Assembly (NCBI RefSeq): GCF_001654615.1
Contig: NZ_LWUD01000006.1
Span: forward strand, 1 to 63,984
DNA from: Ligilactobacillus aviarius
GTDB lineage: Bacteria > Bacillota > Bacilli > Lactobacillales > Lactobacillaceae
DNA length: 63,984 nt
Reading direction: 5' to 3'
Each line of letters starts with the position of its first letter. The first letter of the stretch is position 1. The position numbers and the translations under genes are program-made. The notes under the pieces are model-generated. The model was not told the origin of the DNA and ran no database searches. It was given only the letters and a program-made list of their open reading frames with translations. Below, piece by piece: positions 55,521 to 63,984 of this stretch.

Positions 55521-56665
55521 GTAAAAGGCTATTAGCGTCACGCGTATTTAACGATACGGGAGACTGGTTTTATTATTTTGTGATTGTTGTTATTATTTAT
55601 ACAATGTCGAGAAACCCGATCATGATGGGAATATTATCAGCCTCCTACACTTTACCGGGAATTTTGGTCAGTAAAAAATTATCAAATATTATTAATAGGC
55701 TAAATGACCGTACATCTTTGATTATGTTTGACCTATTAAGAGTTGTTGTCTTAATAGGAATTGTTCTTACGAGTAATGTATGGGTTGCACTAATTTGTGT
55801 ATTCTTGGAACAAGTTTTTGCGATTGGAAGTAATCTATCTTTCCAAAGAGTAACCGTGGATATAGTCCAAGATAAAGAGGGACTTCTAAAGTTTAACCGT
55901 CAGCTTAAAGCATTTTCTAATATAAGTCGCTTATTAGTCATTCCATCTTATTTGCTTCTGCATCGGTTTGTTTCTAATAAATTCGTTTTAGGGTTAGATA
56001 TTTTCTTTACAATAGTTTCGCTTTTTGAAACTGTTAGAATTGAAACTACACATTGTAAATCTTCAGCAGAGAATACAGGATCGTTAGAACTGAAAGATTT
56101 TCATTTTGGAAAAATAACAACAATGATTTTAGCTTTCTCAGTATTGAATGTTTTTAGATCATTTGTCGACGCTTACGGAATTATGTATATTGGCAAAATA
56201 TCGAAAAACGTTAGTGTGGGCTATGCAGCACTTGTTTTTATACTAAGTATTGCTGATTTGTTGGGAAGCCTGATGTCCAAAAACATTATTGAAATCGAAA
56301 ATCTTAGTCAAAATAAAGTATTAATTTGGTCATTTACTAGTATTTTGGTGCTGTTTACTATTCCTTCAGTGATCCATAATGTGTGTTGTTTTATTATAAC
56401 AATCTTTTTGATTCGACTCGTATTATCGATTTTAGGTCTTTTTGTACTTTATAATATGCAATCGAGCGTGCCAGAAAAGATCCACCAGTATACTGCTTTG
56501 CAAACGATGGCAGTTGATGGTGTATCACTTGTAAATTCAATTGCAGGTGGATTTGTTATTCAGAAAATAAATATATTTAATTACATGGTAATAACTATAT
56601 TGATAGTCTTTCTTTTAGGAATCTTTCTTTTAAAAAAGAATATGAGTAAGAATGTAAAAGATTAG
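55517..56665 (+). CDS. MFS transporter
   Basis: A 382-residue protein with about 11-12 membrane helices (FNDTGDWFYYFVIVVIIYTM, GILSASYTLPGILVSKKLSN start the fold). It resembles DHA3-type macrolide/bacteriocin-like exporters but has no diagnostic motif. It overlaps the 3' end of the methyltransferase pseudogene by 4 bases (ATGA), so they were one operon; the pair could have been for resistance to or export of a modified metabolite. Confidence 0.75.
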   Translation: MSKRLLASRVFNDTGDWFYYFVIVVIIYTMSRNPIMMGILSASYTLPGILVSKKLSNIINRLNDRTSLIMFDLLRVVVLIGIVLTSNVWVALICVFLEQVFAIGSNLSFQRVTVDIVQDKEGLLKFNRQLKAFSNISRLLVIPSYLLLHRFVSNKFVLGLDIFFTIVSLFETVRIETTHCKSSAENTGSLELKDFHFGKITTMILAFSVLNVFRSFVDAYGIMYIGKISKNVSVGYAALVFILSIADLLGSLMSKNIIEIENLSQNKVLIWSFTSILVLFTIPSVIHNVCCFIITIFLIRLVLSILGLFVLYNMQSSVPEKIHQYTALQTMAVDGVSLVNSIAGGFVIQKINIFNYMVITILIVFLLGIFLLKKNMSKNVKD

Positions 56666-56975
56666 TTATTCTAAGAAGTTTAAATTGTTAGCTGGTTACT
56701 AATGGTTTAAGCTTTTTTGTTTACTTGAAATTGTCAATCCAAACGCAACACTTTAATGTTGTTTTATAGATTACTGGTTTTGTCTTGTTTTGAAAAACGT
56801 ATAAAAACCCCCCAATCTTGGATTTATTTTGTCCAAGATTGGGGGGCATATCAATGCCAAGCAGAGATTTTTTTATGCAAGTAAATTAATTTTGCGCCTT
56901 TTCAGTATCAACAATTTAGTTAAAAGGGAGTATAATTTAACAGGTATTACTAAGGATAGAGCGGAGTATTTTGCA
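56666..56975. other. Intergenic region before the OatA-like gene
   Basis: No gene is supported. It contains a perfect 15-bp inverted repeat at 56808-56846 (separate entry) and the presumed oatA leader. An in-frame extension of the OatA frame to 56829 would overlap this hairpin and lacks an RBS. Confidence 0.6.
56801..56846 (-). terminator. Strong intrinsic terminator on the minus strand, no gene above it
   Basis: CCCCCCAATCTTGGA and TCCAAGATTGGGGGG form a perfect 15-bp stem with a 9-base loop. The T run (TTTTTAT) is on the minus-strand side, so it would stop transcription coming leftwards from the OatA region. No minus-strand gene exists there. Confidence 0.7.
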
Positions 56976-58862
56976 ATGGAGAAACGGCTGAAAAAAAGCA
57001 GGTATATTACTGGATTTGACGGAATTCGGACCCTTGCAGTTGTTGCGGTTATTCTGTATCACATTTTACCTGGAAGTTTGAAGGGCGGCTTTTTAGGGGT
57101 GCCCATCTTCTTTGTATTATCAGGATACTTGATTACCGACCTGCTTCTTCAAGAATGGGAACAATCTGACAGGATCAGCATTAAAGACTTTTATAGCCGG
57201 CGGATTCACCGGCTATATCCCGGCTTGGTAACGATGGTTTTAGGAACAACCGCTTATATTACCCTGTTCCAACGATCATTATTAAAGGGAATTAAAACCA
57301 CGATTCTGGCCAACTTAACATACGTTTATAACTGGGTTGAAATTGTGCACCATCAATCATACTTCAATAATTTTGGCGCGCAATCACCGTGGACGCATTT
57401 ATGGTCATTATCAATTGAAGGTCAGTTTTATTTAATTTGGCCGGTTGTCTTAGTGCTGTTCTTACGACTTTTACATAATAAAAAGAATTATTTGAAGATT
57501 GGTTTTGGCGTTTTTGGCGTTGCGATTCTTTCGGCAATTTTAATGGCCGCTTTATATCACCCGGGAAATGATCCTTCACGGGTGTACTACGGAACCGACA
57601 CGCGGATGTTCTCAATCCTGATGGGGGTTGGCCTTGCATGTATTTGGCCAAGTACCCGGTTGAAAAAGGATCTCGATAAGTCGCACCGCGTCACCCTTGA
57701 CGTGTTGGGAATTGGAGCGTTAATTGCCGTCATTGTAATGTTCTTCCTGATGAATGGAGAGGGGACATTTGTTTACCGCGGCGGGATGTTTCTTTTCTCA
57801 ATCGTTTCGATGATTTTGGTTGGAATCGTTGCGCACCCGGGAGCCGATTTAAACCGCGTATTAACGAATAAGGTCTTTACTTGGCTTGGAAAACGCAGTT
57901 ATGGGATTTATATTTATCAATATCCGGTAATGGTCTTTTATGAAGCTAAGGTTAAGGTGGGCAGTCACCCGGTGCTGAATGCATTGATTGAAATCGCAAT
58001 TATTTTAGTGATTAGCGATCTGTCTTACCGGTTAATTGAAGTTCCATTGCGGCGGTTCAATTTTAAGAAGACATTCACCGCTTTAAAGCAAAACTTAGGA
58101 TTCAAGAAGAAGCAACTGCTGAACGACCTTGTGATTGCGGCTGGAACAGTAATTTTCGGAATTGCGTTTTACGGAACATTTTTCTGTAAACCGGAAACGA
58201 ACGGAGTTTTCCAAAAGGATCGGTCTGAACTGCAACATCAAATCGCGGCCAACCAAAAGAAGGTTGCGGACCGGAATAAGCATATTAAATATACCAGTGA
58301 ACAAAAGCCAACGAAGGCCTCCAACAAGGATGTTTTAGTGAAAAATGGCAATGTAACGGATAAGGGAAAGGCCTTTGCAAGCAATCTTCAAATCAGCGGA
58401 ATTGGTGATTCGGTAATGGCTGATGCATCGGCAACGTTGCAGGGTGAATTTCCGAAGATGATCATCAATGCGCAGGTTGGTCGCCAAGCAAGTGCAGCAC
58501 CAGCGGTCTTGAAGCAAATGGATGCTAATCACCAATTAGCGAATACCGTTTTGGTCAGTCTTGGAACAAACGGGACGATTTCTCAAGATACCCTAAATCA
58601 AATTATGAGCATCTTAGGGCCGCAACGGACGGTCTTCTGGTTAAATGTCCACGTCCCAACGAAACCGTGGCAAAACGACGTTAATAACACGTTAAATCAA
58701 GCTCAAAAGCAATACCATAACTTGCATGTCATTGACTGGTACGGTTATTCAAATAACCATCCAGATTGGTTCTATGCAGATAACGTTCACCCGAATGAAT
58801 ATGGGTTGAAGTTCTATGGTAACTTTGTTTTGAAGAGTATTTTGGAATATTATGATCATTAG
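56976..58862 (+). CDS. Peptidoglycan/surface polysaccharide O-acetyltransferase, OatA-like
   Basis: A 628-residue protein. An acyltransferase-3 membrane domain with about ten helices (residues 10-380) begins YITGFDGIRTLAVVAVILYH, followed by a Lys-rich linker and a C-terminal SGNH/GDSL domain with GIGDSVMADAS, LVSLGTNG and ADNVHPNEYG, where the catalytic Ser, Asp and His lie. OatA O-acetylates MurNAc and gives lysozyme resistance. ATG at 56976 follows GAGCGGAG. It is monocistronic. Confidence 0.88.
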   Translation: MEKRLKKSRYITGFDGIRTLAVVAVILYHILPGSLKGGFLGVPIFFVLSGYLITDLLLQEWEQSDRISIKDFYSRRIHRLYPGLVTMVLGTTAYITLFQRSLLKGIKTTILANLTYVYNWVEIVHHQSYFNNFGAQSPWTHLWSLSIEGQFYLIWPVVLVLFLRLLHNKKNYLKIGFGVFGVAILSAILMAALYHPGNDPSRVYYGTDTRMFSILMGVGLACIWPSTRLKKDLDKSHRVTLDVLGIGALIAVIVMFFLMNGEGTFVYRGGMFLFSIVSMILVGIVAHPGADLNRVLTNKVFTWLGKRSYGIYIYQYPVMVFYEAKVKVGSHPVLNALIEIAIILVISDLSYRLIEVPLRRFNFKKTFTALKQNLGFKKKQLLNDLVIAAGTVIFGIAFYGTFFCKPETNGVFQKDRSELQHQIAANQKKVADRNKHIKYTSEQKPTKASNKDVLVKNGNVTDKGKAFASNLQISGIGDSVMADASATLQGEFPKMIINAQVGRQASAAPAVLKQMDANHQLANTVLVSLGTNGTISQDTLNQIMSILGPQRTVFWLNVHVPTKPWQNDVNNTLNQAQKQYHNLHVIDWYGYSNNHPDWFYADNVHPNEYGLKFYGNFVLKSILEYYDH

Positions 58863-58903
58863 AAAAAAGACAGATTGCATTGAATATGCAATCTGCCTTT
58901 TTT
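58863..58903. terminator. Bidirectional terminator
   Basis: CAGATTGCAT and ATGCAATCTG with flanking A and T runs separate the convergent OatA and AEC genes. Confidence 0.85.
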
Positions 58904-58913
58904 AATTTAGATT

Positions 58914-60095
58914 CTAAAGGATATGAGCAATCAACGGTAATGCCCAAATCCAGAAGATACATGAAACGGCAAACCCGACCGTTGAAATTGCAACGGAACT
59001 TGCCCCTTCCTTAACGTAAATATTGTACCGGCTTGAAATAATAATTCCGGAAAAAGCCGGTGGTAATCCAACTGCTAAACAAAGCATTGAGATTTGATTT
59101 GGATTTGATCCCATTCCGAACAAGTATGCAGCAGCAACGATAATTGCCGGGGTCAAGAAAAGCCGGAAAAATGTATTCCAGAGGGCTTCTTTATCAATCG
59201 AGAATTTAACGGTCGATAATGCCAACCCGGCTGCAAGCACCGCAACCCCTGAGTTGGCTTTGGCGATCAAGTTAAATGTCGGGGCCCATGAATTTGGAAT
59301 GTGAATCCCGATCAAGACTAAAATCACCGCGATCAATGGCGCAGCCGCAACCGGTTGTTTGATCGCATTGATGACTGAATCCCATACTGAAGGAGTTTTA
59401 TCCTTTTCTTCCAGTTTGGTGTATTCATATTCTGCCCGGATCAAGTCGATTTCCCGTTTGGCACCTTTTTCGCGCAGGGCTTTGGCTTCGGCATCGGTAA
59501 TTGGAACTTCATCAGGAATGGACTTAACATCAACGTCGCGTGCTAATTCAGGCTTTTTAATTTTATCCGGTTTGTCAAGTTGGGTAGTCGTATTTTTCGA
59601 TTTCGACTTTGCAACTTTCGCCCGAATCTTAGCCTGGCCGTGATTGATCAATGCTAATCCAATCGGAATTGTAATGGCATTGACGACGATTGAAACGATC
59701 CCAATGACCAGGTTTGTTGAAACGTTATTTCCGTAAATTGGATCAAGGACAGCAAACCCTAAGAATCCGATCGTTGGTGATCCCGCAATCAACGCACAAA
59801 CGGCCGCTTCTTGCGTTGTCCGGTGAAACATTACCTTGTCTAAGTAGTAACTCAACATAAATAATCCTGTAACTCCGACAATCGAGATCAAAGTTAAGAC
59901 AATATCTTTAGCAAAAATTTTGCGGGTTGCTTTAACAATTGAAATGAATAAAGCTGCAGGAAGAGCAATATTAAGAACAAGCTTATTTAATCCCTGCCGC
60001 TGGTCATCATCGAAAACATGGAATTTTCCGCAAATGTAACCAAGAATCATGATAACCAGGATTGGGATAATATCGTTCTTGATAATTGTGAACAT
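58914..60095 (-). CDS. AEC family permease (auxin efflux/malate type) with enlarged loop
   Basis: A 393-residue permease. Two five-helix halves are visible (start MFTIIKNDIIPILVIMILGY, end IYVKEGASSVAISTVGFAVS). Typical members have about 310 residues; here a charged insert of about 80 residues (near 175-270, DKIKKPELARDVDVKSIPDE and REIDLIRAEYEYTKLEEKDK) lies in the central cytoplasmic loop. Relatives in lactic bacteria carry malate or similar organic acids. ATG at 60095 follows AAGGGAG. Confidence 0.85.
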   Translation of the reverse strand: MFTIIKNDIIPILVIMILGYICGKFHVFDDDQRQGLNKLVLNIALPAALFISIVKATRKIFAKDIVLTLISIVGVTGLFMLSYYLDKVMFHRTTQEAAVCALIAGSPTIGFLGFAVLDPIYGNNVSTNLVIGIVSIVVNAITIPIGLALINHGQAKIRAKVAKSKSKNTTTQLDKPDKIKKPELARDVDVKSIPDEVPITDAEAKALREKGAKREIDLIRAEYEYTKLEEKDKTPSVWDSVINAIKQPVAAAPLIAVILVLIGIHIPNSWAPTFNLIAKANSGVAVLAAGLALSTVKFSIDKEALWNTFFRLFLTPAIIVAAAYLFGMGSNPNQISMLCLAVGLPPAFSGIIISSRYNIYVKEGASSVAISTVGFAVSCIFWIWALPLIAHIL

Positions 60096-60330
60096 ATTAT
60101 CGCTCCCTTCGGATATCAAAGGTGGATGATCGATCATTCCACCTTAGTTAAACGTTTCTGCAACATCAATCAAGATGATCATGATAACAGGCCTTTATTA
60201 TCAATGAGATAAACGTTTTCATTTAGAGCTCCTATAATTAGGTTACATCGTCTGCCTGATAATTCCATTATATTGACCGGTTAGAAAGCAATTATCGCGT
60301 CAAGAATATGGGTATTTAATTATATGGATA
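60096..60330. other. Upstream region of the AEC gene
   Basis: No gene is supported. ACGTTT-type elements near 60140 and 60208 resemble half of cre sites but match only 12 of 14 positions at best. Confidence 0.4.
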
Positions 60331-60367
60331 AAAAGAGAAGGTGTGACGCTTATTCATCACACCTTCT
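60331..60367 (-). terminator. Terminator of the copper operon
   Basis: AGAAGGTGTGA and TCACACCTTCT form a perfect 11-bp stem with a 10-base loop. On the minus strand it is followed by CTTTTT. Confidence 0.85.
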
Positions 60368-60372
60368 TTCCA

Positions 60373-62319
60373 TTATTCTTTTCTTAATTGCGGATCGTCT
60401 TCAATTTTAGCCTTGTTAAGCAACAACGATGAGCTGACGACCGTGACGGATGAAAAGGCCATTGCCAGGCCGGCCAACTCTGGACTAAGTTCAAGCCCCA
60501 AGTGAGCAAACAGACCGGCAGCAATTGGAATTCCAATCACGTTGTAAATCAATGCCCAAAATAGATTAAGTTTGATTCGGTTAAATGTTTTTTTTGAAAC
60601 ATCAAGGGCACAAACAACTTCGCGCAGATCATTTTGAACAAGCACAATCTCTCCGGACTCAATTGCGATATCTGTACCAGAACCCATTGCAATTCCGATA
60701 TCAGCAGTTGAAAGAGCGGGCGCATCGTTGACACCGTCGCCAATGAAAGCGACCTTTCCCGATGTCGATTGTTGAATCTTTTTGATCTGGGCTGCTTTTT
60801 CACCCGGAAGGACTTCGGCAATCACCTGATCGATTCCGACCTGGTCAGCAATTGCCTGGGCAACATTTCGGTTATCACCCGTTAACATAACGGTTTTTAG
60901 CCCTCGCGCTTTTAACTTCGCAATCGCTTCAGCCGATGTCGGTTTCGGGGTATCCTGAATTGCAATGAGGCCGATTACCTGGTCGGCGATTCCAACTAAA
61001 ACGACGGTTTTGGCTTCATTTTGAAGAGCAATCATTTGCTTTTGCAACTCGGCAGAAATCTGACAGTCAGTTGCCAGTTTGGCGTTTCCAATAAAGGCAG
61101 GTTGGCCGTTAACCAAGGCTTGAACTCCTTTTCCCCGCAGATCCTTAAAGTTTTGAGCGGAAGGAAATTTGATTTGGCTTTCTTTCACCTTGGTCATGAT
61201 TGCGTGGGCAAGCGGATGCTCAGAATTTTCTTCCAAACTCCCGGCAATTGGAAGCACCTGCTGCGGATCACCAATAAGATCGGTGACGATCGGTTTTCCG
61301 TTGGTAATGGTTCCGGTTTTATCAAAGACGATGGTTTGAAGGCCATTGGCTTCCTCCAACGCTTCACCATTTTTGATCAGGATCCCCATCTTTGCTGCCC
61401 GGGCAGTTCCTACCATTAGTGCAGTTGGGGTAGCAAGGCCAAGCGCACATGGACACGCAATTACAACGACCGAAACGGCAAACAGCATTGCCTGAACAGC
61501 CGTTGCATGGAAGAAGACGAACCAAACGGTAAACGTGATGATGGCGATGATCAAAACAGCTGGAACAAAGATTCCCGCGATCTTATCAGTTAAATTTTGA
61601 ATCGGTGCGTGACTGGTTTGAGCCTTTTTAACCATCTCAACGATTTGAGAAAGCATCGTATCTTTTCCGACCTTAGTTGCTTTGAACAAAATTGAACCGT
61701 TGTTATTGATCGTTGAACCCACAACCGGATCGCCGACCGTTTTTTCAACGGGCATGCTTTCGCCGGTGATCATTGATTCATCGACGGTCGTTGAGCCTTT
61801 TGTAATGACACCGTCAACAGCGATTTTTTGTCCAGGACGAACGCGAATGGTGTCGCCAACTTTGACCTGATCAAGCGGAACATCAACATACTTTCCATCT
61901 TTCAAAACCTCAGCCTGTTTAACCTGAAGTTTCAATAATTTGCCCAGGGCGTTCGAGGCATTATTATGCATGCGTTCTTCCATTGCATCACCAAGCAGAA
62001 CAAAAATCGTAACGTACGCGGCACTTTCAAAGTAGACATCGCGCCCCGTGAAAAGGGCAAAGATCGAATAAAAGTACGCAACGGTCGTTCCGACAGCGAC
62101 GAGGGTATTCATATTGGAGTTATGGTGCTTAAAAGCGGCCCATGCGCTTTTCCAATATGAAATGGCCGCAATCAGCATAATGATTGTTGTCGTCCCAAAT
62201 GCAATCCAGCGGTAACCCGGCATTTGCCAATGAAACGGAATTGCTAGCATTTGGATCAGCATTGGGATTGCTAAAATGAAGGAGATCCAAAATCGTTGCA
62301 GATTTGAAAGCTTCATCAT
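60373..62319 (-). CDS. Copper-translocating P1B-type ATPase without N-terminal metal-binding domain
   Basis: A 648-residue heavy-metal ATPase with transmembrane CPC in [18 protein letters not shown], phosphorylation site [20 protein letters not shown], and [13 protein letters not shown], not CPH, marks monovalent copper/silver export. It begins almost directly with membrane helices, so the usual HMA domains are missing; the two cupredoxin-like proteins upstream could fill that role. Its ATG overlaps the preceding stop (ATGA). Confidence 0.92.
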   Translation of the reverse strand: MMKLSNLQRFWISFILAIPMLIQMLAIPFHWQMPGYRWIAFGTTTIIMLIAAISYWKSAWAAFKHHNSNMNTLVAVGTTVAYFYSIFALFTGRDVYFESAAYVTIFVLLGDAMEERMHNNASNALGKLLKLQVKQAEVLKDGKYVDVPLDQVKVGDTIRVRPGQKIAVDGVITKGSTTVDESMITGESMPVEKTVGDPVVGSTINNNGSILFKATKVGKDTMLSQIVEMVKKAQTSHAPIQNLTDKIAGIFVPAVLIIAIITFTVWFVFFHATAVQAMLFAVSVVVIACPCALGLATPTALMVGTARAAKMGILIKNGEALEEANGLQTIVFDKTGTITNGKPIVTDLIGDPQQVLPIAGSLEENSEHPLAHAIMTKVKESQIKFPSAQNFKDLRGKGVQALVNGQPAFIGNAKLATDCQISAELQKQMIALQNEAKTVVLVGIADQVIGLIAIQDTPKPTSAEAIAKLKARGLKTVMLTGDNRNVAQAIADQVGIDQVIAEVLPGEKAAQIKKIQQSTSGKVAFIGDGVNDAPALSTADIGIAMGSGTDIAIESGEIVLVQNDLREVVCALDVSKKTFNRIKLNLFWALIYNVIGIPIAAGLFAHLGLELSPELAGLAMAFSSVTVVSSSLLLNKAKIEDDPQLRKE

Positions 62320-62630
62320 TTGATAACAACCTTTCCGTGGAACATATTCATTCCGCATGCATAGTTGAATTCGCCTTTTTGATCCGTATTGATTGCAACT
62401 TCAACGTCTTGGTTCAAAGGAAGGTCGGTGTTGAATTGCATTTCATCAGATTGAACGCGGGCAAGGCAAGCTGAATCGTTTGAACGGTTAAAAATGATTT
62501 TAGCTGGAGTGCCTTGTTTGAATTCAACGACTTCAGGTTCATAACCATTGGCAACGTTGACTTTAATAACTTGGTTGCCATCCTTCATTGTTGCTTGATT
62601 TTTCTTGTGAAATAAGTCTTTTAATCCCAT
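62316..62630 (-). CDS. Cupredoxin-like copper-binding protein, cytoplasmic form
   Basis: A 104-residue protein with a cupredoxin-type fold ([20 protein letters not shown]) and C-terminal metal site [14 protein letters not shown], giving Cys, Met and His ligands; a further Cys is in SACLARVQ. No signal peptide or TM segment is visible, unlike its neighbour. ATG at 62630 follows AAGGAAAA. Likely delivers Cu(I) to the ATPase encoded after it. Confidence 0.82.
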   Translation of the reverse strand: MGLKDLFHKKNQATMKDGNQVIKVNVANGYEPEVVEFKQGTPAKIIFNRSNDSACLARVQSDEMQFNTDLPLNQDVEVAINTDQKGEFNYACGMNMFHGKVVIK

Positions 62631-62646
62631 AATGATTTTCCTTTCC

Positions 62647-63018
62647 TTACTTAATGATGATCTTGCCATGGAACATGTCCATGCCGCAGGCGTAGTCAAT
62701 TTCGCCTTTTTGATCGGTTGGAATTTCGACCGTTGTAATTTTTTGTTTTGTTAAGTCCTTATCAACCCCCAGTTTTTCAAAAACAACGTGGGCTAAACAA
62801 GCGGTTGAATCTTGCATGTCAAAGTTGACCTTGGCAGGCACTCCCTGTTTCAGAATGAGGGTACTTGGTGAATAACCGCCTTTTACAACAACCGTAGCAT
62901 GCTGTTCATTATTCTGAATAGTTGAATTGCCGGCTTGTTCATGATGGTTACCGAAAAACCAGTAACAAATGAAACTGATCAATGCGACGGCGAGACCAAA
63001 AACGATTGCGTTAATCAT
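62647..63018 (-). CDS. Membrane-anchored cupredoxin-like protein
   Basis: A 123-residue protein with one N-terminal membrane helix (IVFGLAVALISFICYWFF) followed by a cupredoxin domain (VVVKGGYSPSTLILKQGVPA) and C-terminal ligands DYACGMDMFHGKII. A second Cys is in STACLAHV. It resembles the cytoplasmic neighbour, so they arose by duplication. It is the first gene of the copper operon, with the CopY box upstream; GAAAGGACTGAC precedes the ATG. Confidence 0.82.
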   Translation of the reverse strand: MINAIVFGLAVALISFICYWFFGNHHEQAGNSTIQNNEQHATVVVKGGYSPSTLILKQGVPAKVNFDMQDSTACLAHVVFEKLGVDKDLTKQKITTVEIPTDQKGEIDYACGMDMFHGKIIIK

Positions 63019-63066
63019 CTTAAGTCAGTCCTTTCTTTATGATTTCAAATTCATTATAGCATTGTC

Positions 63067-63082
63067 GTTTACAAATGTAAAC
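63067..63082. promoter_or_regulatory. CopY-type box shared by divergent copper genes
   Basis: GTTTACAAATGTAAAC contains TACANNTGTA (63070-63079), the cop box bound by CopY repressors. It lies between the cupredoxin-ATPase operon and the DUF4396 gene, so both may be derepressed by copper. No copY gene is in the window. Confidence 0.8.
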
Positions 63083-63138
63083 AAATATCGTGATTCCGCC
63101 TGTCAACTGACTATAATAGAAAATGGAAGGTGAGATAA

Positions 63139-63849
63139 ATGAAGTTATTAAATCAAATTGCAATTGGATGGATCGTGATTGGAATTTTATCAGCGGTCAT
63201 CATTTTGATTGATGTAATTCGTCATCCGCAAGCAATGAAGATTATGGATGCGGTTTGGCCAATTAATGCGTTGTGGGGTGGGCCGTTAATTTTGTGGGCC
63301 TATTTTACTCTCGGAAAACATCGCAAAATGAAGATGTCAATGCCGATGAAATCGATGAAGATGGATGCATCAATGAAAATGCCAATGGATGATCACAAAT
63401 ATGATAAGTTTTGGCAAGGAATCGTGGTGGACGCGCTTCACTGTGGTGCCGGATGCAGTTTATCAGATTTAGTTGGTTCATGGATTTTTTATTATTTATT
63501 AAGTTTTAGCATTTTGAACCAAAAGTTATTTGGCGAATGGCTCTTTGATTATGTTTTAGCATTGATTATCGGCGTTTTATTCCAATATGCAGCAATTGCA
63601 CCAATGATGGATGGTTCAGTTGGGTATAAACTGTTTCAAGCATTTAAGATCGATTTCTGGTCACTCACAGCCTGGCAAGTCGGCATGTACGGCTGGTCAG
63701 CAATTATCAACTTTGGCTTGCATTTACATTTCACACCGGTAATGCCTGCATTTTGGTTAATGATGGCAATTGGAATGGCATGCGGGTTTGTAACGGCATA
63801 CCCGATGAATTGGTTGTTGGTGAAATTGGGAATTAAAAAGGGAATGTAA
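63139..63849 (+). CDS. DUF4396 membrane protein with Met-rich loop
   Basis: A 236-residue protein with about six membrane helices. A Met/Lys-rich loop near residues 60-85 (KMKMSMPMKSMKMDASMKMP) and the motif VVDALHCGAGCSLSDLVG are probable metal ligands. DUF4396 proteins occur near copper genes and have no established function. Its position across the CopY box from a copper export operon suggests a role in copper entry, binding or loading. GGAAGGTGAG precedes the ATG. Confidence 0.82.
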   Translation: MKLLNQIAIGWIVIGILSAVIILIDVIRHPQAMKIMDAVWPINALWGGPLILWAYFTLGKHRKMKMSMPMKSMKMDASMKMPMDDHKYDKFWQGIVVDALHCGAGCSLSDLVGSWIFYYLLSFSILNQKLFGEWLFDYVLALIIGVLFQYAAIAPMMDGSVGYKLFQAFKIDFWSLTAWQVGMYGWSAIINFGLHLHFTPVMPAFWLMMAIGMACGFVTAYPMNWLLVKLGIKKGM

Positions 63850-63857
63850 ATCAAAAA

Positions 63858-63884
63858 AGATTGCAACACAAACGTTGCAATCTT
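63858..63884 (+). terminator. Terminator of the DUF4396 gene
   Basis: AGATTGCAAC and GTTGCAATCT form a perfect 10-bp stem. Its T run is cut short to TTT by the start of the insertion-sequence end. Confidence 0.8.
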
Positions 63885-63885
63885 T

Positions 63886-63984
63886 GGCTCTTTGTCAAAT
63901 CGTATTGGTGAAGAACTTTTAGGAGAAGCATTAACTGTTGTTACGCAGTTGATGCTTCTTTTTGATTTAAGAGAAAAATACAAT
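63886..63984. mobile_element. Terminus of an ISL3-family insertion sequence, incomplete
   Basis: GGCTCTTTGTCAAATCGTAT followed by TGGTGAAGAA resembles the terminal inverted repeat of ISL3-family elements in lactobacilli. A hairpin GAAGCATTAACTG / CAGTTGATGCTTC follows (one G-U). The window ends 99 bases in, before any transposase, as expected for a short-read contig broken at a repeat. Confidence 0.6.

Noticed and set aside
60200-60215. cre site upstream of the AEC gene
   Set aside because: ACGTTTTCA-type matches reach only 12 of 14 positions on either strand, too weak to call.

Overview
The window looks like one contig from a low-GC Lactobacillaceae chromosome; genus and species are not resolved. 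Pointers are the beta-glucoside PTS operon under LicT control, a water-forming NADH oxidase, a BirA/BioY biotin-uptake system with no biotin-synthesis genes, an ECF vitamin transporter, serine-rich LPQTG surface proteins and CcpA-type sites. There are no rRNA, tRNA or CRISPR loci. Both ends look like assembly ends: bases 1-19 match the 19-base Tn5/Nextera mosaic end with one mismatch, and the last 99 bases look like the terminus of an ISL3-type insertion sequence.

Layout. 0.1-16 kb is housekeeping and accessory metabolism: a CMD-family protein, a DHA2 drug exporter, an amino-acid permease, two divergent paralogous sugar acetyltransferases (one lacking its catalytic His), NADH oxidase, the licT-bglP-bgl operon with two antiterminator targets, a phosphoesterase/CDF pair, an epimerase, a PgpA-like protein and an Eis-like acetyltransferase. 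Near-parS palindromes occur four times between 2.1 and 13.2 kb and nowhere else in the window. 16-26.5 kb holds a TMEM175-like channel, a bile-salt-hydrolase-family amidase, an Rgg regulator with a small divergent peptide ORF, a DUF4767 lipoprotein, birA-hyp-bioY with BirA operators, a MerR/NAD(P)-binding stress pair, and a pyridoxal kinase-YwlG-ECF S component operon. 26.5-32.3 kb holds two SDR enzymes, purA-purB and an AraC regulator.

32.5-37.5 kb is a cell-surface island: an 800-residue LPQTG adhesin followed by an icaA/D/B-like poly-N-acetylglucosamine operon. 38-43.4 kb is an oxalate module: two TauE/SafE permeases divergent from oxc-frc, with a 556-base intergenic region containing a candidate minus-strand structured RNA. 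43.5-47.7 kb carries a GAPDH with a DMT exporter and divergent LysR gene, then IclR plus methylglyoxal synthase. 47.9-51.2 kb is a sugar-nucleotide cassette: two epimerases, a quinone-reductase-like flavoprotein and a GalT/HIT-like DUF4931 protein that seems to start on AUU.

51.2-56.7 kb is phage- or element-like: an ArpU-like regulator, XRE repressor with ImmA protease, two LysM wall proteins (one a phage-type lysozyme with five LysM units), a deleted methyltransferase pseudogene and an MFS transporter. 56.9-63.9 kb holds an OatA-like acyltransferase, an AEC permease with an enlarged loop, and a copper module (two cupredoxin-like proteins, a Cu-ATPase without an N-terminal metal-binding domain, and a divergent Met-rich DUF4396 protein around a CopY-type box).

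The most promising leads for something undescribed are the copper module, the candidate RNA at 39.95-40.11 kb beside the oxalate genes, the Rgg-adjacent peptide ORF, and the epimerase/HIT cassette with a putative IclR operator.
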